Part shown: positions 62,254-64,000 of the stretch, piece by piece
How positions within the stretch are numbered: the first letter of the stretch is position 1
Layout of the letters: each line of letters begins with the position of its first letter
Assembly: GCF_026339735.1 (NCBI RefSeq)
Contig: NZ_JAPEQG010000001.1
Span: 7,028,501 to 7,092,500, forward strand
Direction of reading: 5' to 3'
DNA: 64,000 bases
From: Streptomyces sp. NBC_01669
Lineage (GTDB): Bacteria; Actinomycetota; Actinomycetes; Streptomycetales; Streptomycetaceae
Translations under genes and position numbers: made by a program
The notes under the pieces: model-generated
Databases searched by the model: none
What the model saw: the letters and a program-made list of their open reading frames with translations, nothing else
What the model was told of the DNA's origin: nothing

Positions 62254-64000
62254 ATGACAGGACCCCTGGTCCCCTTCCGCGAAATTGTGCTCAAAGTGCA
62301 CAGCAGGTGCGATCTTGCCTGCGATCATTGTTACGTCTATGAACATGCTGATCAGAGCTGGCGTACCCGCCCTAAGGCAATCTCTGACGAGGCTATTTCC
62401 TGGACCGCTCAACGCTTGGCCGAGCATGCTCTGACGCATGCGCTGCCCTCCGTGTCAGTGATCCTGCACGGAGGGGAGCCTCTCCTGGCGGGCCCCGCGC
62501 GTCTGCGGCGCGTCTGCGAGGAGCTCACCTCGGCGCTGCACGGCATCGCCGATCTCGATCTACGGATCCATACCAATGGTCTGCAGCTCAGCCCGCGCTA
62601 TCTCGACCTCTTCGACGAGTTCGGCGTCAAGGTCGGCATCTCGCTCGACGGCGACCGGGCCGCCAACGACCGGCACCGCCGTTTCGCCGACGGACGCACC
62701 AGCCACCCCCTGGTCCTGCGAGCCGTCGAGCTCCTCCGTCAGGAGCGCTACCGGCACCTCAACCTCGGCCTGCTGTGCACCGTCGACATCCGGAACGATC
62801 CGCACGCGGTGTTCGACGCCCTGGCCGAACTCGATCCACCGCTCATCGACTTCCTGCTTCCGCACGCCACCTGGGACCAGCCGCCGCCACGTCCGGACGG
62901 ATCGCCCACGGCCTATGCCGACTGGCTCCTCGCGATCTTCGACCGCTGGAGGGAACAGGGCCGGCCGGTGCCGGTGCGGTTCTTCTCCTCGGTCCTGTCC
63001 AGCCTGAGCGGCGGACCCAGCCTCACCGAATCCCTGGGCCTGGCCCCCACGGACCTCGTCGTCGTCGAGACCGACGGGCAGCTGGAACAGGTGGACTCGC
63101 TCAAGAGCGCCTATGAAGGCGCGGCCTCCACCGGGTTCGACGTCTTCACGCATGCCTTCGACGAGGTCGCGGCGCACCCCGGGGTGCGAGCGCGGCAGCT
63201 CGGCCTGGCCGGGGTCAGCGAGACCTGTCGCCGTTGCCCTGTCGTGCGTTCGTGCGGCGGGGGGCTCTACACACACCGCTACCGTTCGGACAGCGGATTC
63301 GACAACCCCTCGGTGTACTGCGCGGATCTCGAAGCGCTGGTGCGCGGCATCGAGGTGCGGACGGCGGCGGAAACCGAGTCGGCCGCGGTCGCGGAGCCGC
63401 ACGAGCTGGTCGCCGCGCACCAGGACCTGACGCGGACTCTGCTCGCCCGGCTCCACGCGGACCTCGACGGCCGGGGCGGAGAGCGCTGGGACGAGGCCTG
63501 GGAGCTGGTGCAGGCCTTGGACCGGACGGAGGCGGGCGCCGGTGGCCTGGACGGTGTTCTGACCCATCCCTACACCCGCACCTGGCTGCTCGACGCGCTG
63601 GACGCCGCGCACGACGGCCGGCCCGGTGCCGGCCGGCCGGCGACGCTGCGGCTGTCGTCGTCCGTGGCCGCTGCCGCCGTACGCGCCGGACTCGAACGGG
63701 ATGTCCCCGTCGCCTACCGGGACGGCAGCATCTTCCTCCCCACCCTCGGCGAGGCGCGGATCGGTGGGGCGGGGGAGCACGGCACTGCCCTCGTGCGCGC
63801 CACCGACGACGGATTTCTGATCCGGCGGGACGGGCACCCCGCCGAACGGCGGATCGTGCGGACGTCGACGGAAGACCCTGGCTGGCTTCCGGTGCGTCAC
63901 GTGGGTGTCGGCGGGGCGCCCGGCTTCGTACTCGACGACCTCGACCCGTACCGGGACTGTTTCGACACGCCCGTCGCTCCCCGGCTCGGGCAGTCCGAGG
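62254..64000 (+). CDS. fxsB: FxsB: radical SAM/SPASM cyclophane-forming peptide maturase (3' partial)
   Basis: At least 582 residues, open at the window end. The radical SAM cluster motif is CDLACDHCYVYEHADQSW (CxxxCxxC, residue about 19), followed by VSVILHGGEPLLAGPARL and KVGISLDGDRAANDRHRRFADGR. The SPASM region has CRRCPVVRSCGGGLYTHRYRSDSGFDNPSVYCADL, the FxsB hallmark. A C-terminal FxsB-specific extension follows. It should bind 4Fe-4S clusters and form the Phe-Ser carbon bridge in FxsA. TAGACT ends six bases before ATG 62254, so it may also have a leaderless promoter. FxsC and associated genes are expected beyond the window. Confidence 0.93.
   Translation, partial: MTGPLVPFREIVLKVHSRCDLACDHCYVYEHADQSWRTRPKAISDEAISWTAQRLAEHALTHALPSVSVILHGGEPLLAGPARLRRVCEELTSALHGIADLDLRIHTNGLQLSPRYLDLFDEFGVKVGISLDGDRAANDRHRRFADGRTSHPLVLRAVELLRQERYRHLNLGLLCTVDIRNDPHAVFDALAELDPPLIDFLLPHATWDQPPPRPDGSPTAYADWLLAIFDRWREQGRPVPVRFFSSVLSSLSGGPSLTESLGLAPTDLVVVETDGQLEQVDSLKSAYEGAASTGFDVFTHAFDEVAAHPGVRARQLGLAGVSETCRRCPVVRSCGGGLYTHRYRSDSGFDNPSVYCADLEALVRGIEVRTAAETESAAVAEPHELVAAHQDLTRTLLARLHADLDGRGGERWDEAWELVQALDRTEAGAGGLDGVLTHPYTRTWLLDALDAAHDGRPGAGRPATLRLSSSVAAAAVRAGLERDVPVAYRDGSIFLPTLGEARIGGAGEHGTALVRATDDGFLIRRDGHPAERRIVRTSTEDPGWLPVRHVGVGGAPGFVLDDLDPYRDCFDTPVAPRLGQSE

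Overview
The window is high-GC DNA with dense, Streptomyces-style gene packing: many ATGA/GTGA overlaps, frequent GTG starts, and only one in-frame TTA codon that I could find. Gene order (tlyA-nadK-recN ... pyrG ... ald-parA-scpA-scpB-rluB ... cmk-plsC-der ... sepF-like), a streptogrisin B-type protease and an FxsA/FxsB pair all point to a Streptomyces chromosome. The left two thirds is conserved core; the right end (about 58-64 kb) looks accessory.

Layout. 0-7.4 kb: the end of an iron-siderophore-type ABC ATPase, an SCP2-like protein, tlyA, nadK, recN, an unusual MraY/WecA-like membrane protein and a glycosyltransferase. 7.4-12.5 kb (minus strand): a glucoamylase-type GH15 enzyme, a berberine-bridge FAD oxidase and a PucR regulator. 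12.9-24 kb: pyrG, a Nudix hydrolase, a P-loop/TPR protein, ald, and the operon parA-RHH protein-scpA-scpB-rluB. 24-29.4 kb: an NAD-salvage operon (pnuC-nadR-nrtR-ADP-ribosylglycohydrolase-nucleotidyltransferase) headed by a palindrome placed as an NrtR operator would be, with a second nucleotidyltransferase converging on it. 29.6-35.3 kb: a Rieske lipoprotein, a broken YidB gene, then chorismate mutase-tyrA-cmk-plsC-der. 35.4-47.5 kb: two conserved Streptomyces unknowns, a glycosyltransferase pair, a WYL regulator, an I78 inhibitor, a PAP2 phosphatase, an MFS exporter, an acyl-CoA dehydrogenase, a SepF paralogue and a DUF5685 protein with an extreme cysteine tail.

47.5-57.8 kb is an uptake-and-oxidation cluster: two solute-binding lipoproteins, two polar amino acid-type permeases, one ATPase, an FAD/NAD(P) protein, two flavin-dependent monooxygenases and a DUF1684 protein. 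The set resembles loci for scavenging organosulfur or amino acid-like compounds, but the substrate cannot be read from sequence.

58-64 kb holds the most interesting material. After the streptogrisin B gene come a SLOG-like nucleotide-sensor gene with a riboswitch-like leader, a convergent tandem 2TM SLATT/DUF4231 gene, an orphan 2TM protein, and the FxsA precursor with the FxsB radical SAM/SPASM maturase (cut by the window end). An identical 12-nt box follows a -10-like hexamer at the same distance in front of both the orphan 2TM gene and fxsA. This suggests that the membrane protein and the cyclophane RiPP locus are co-regulated, possibly as parts of one conflict/defence island.
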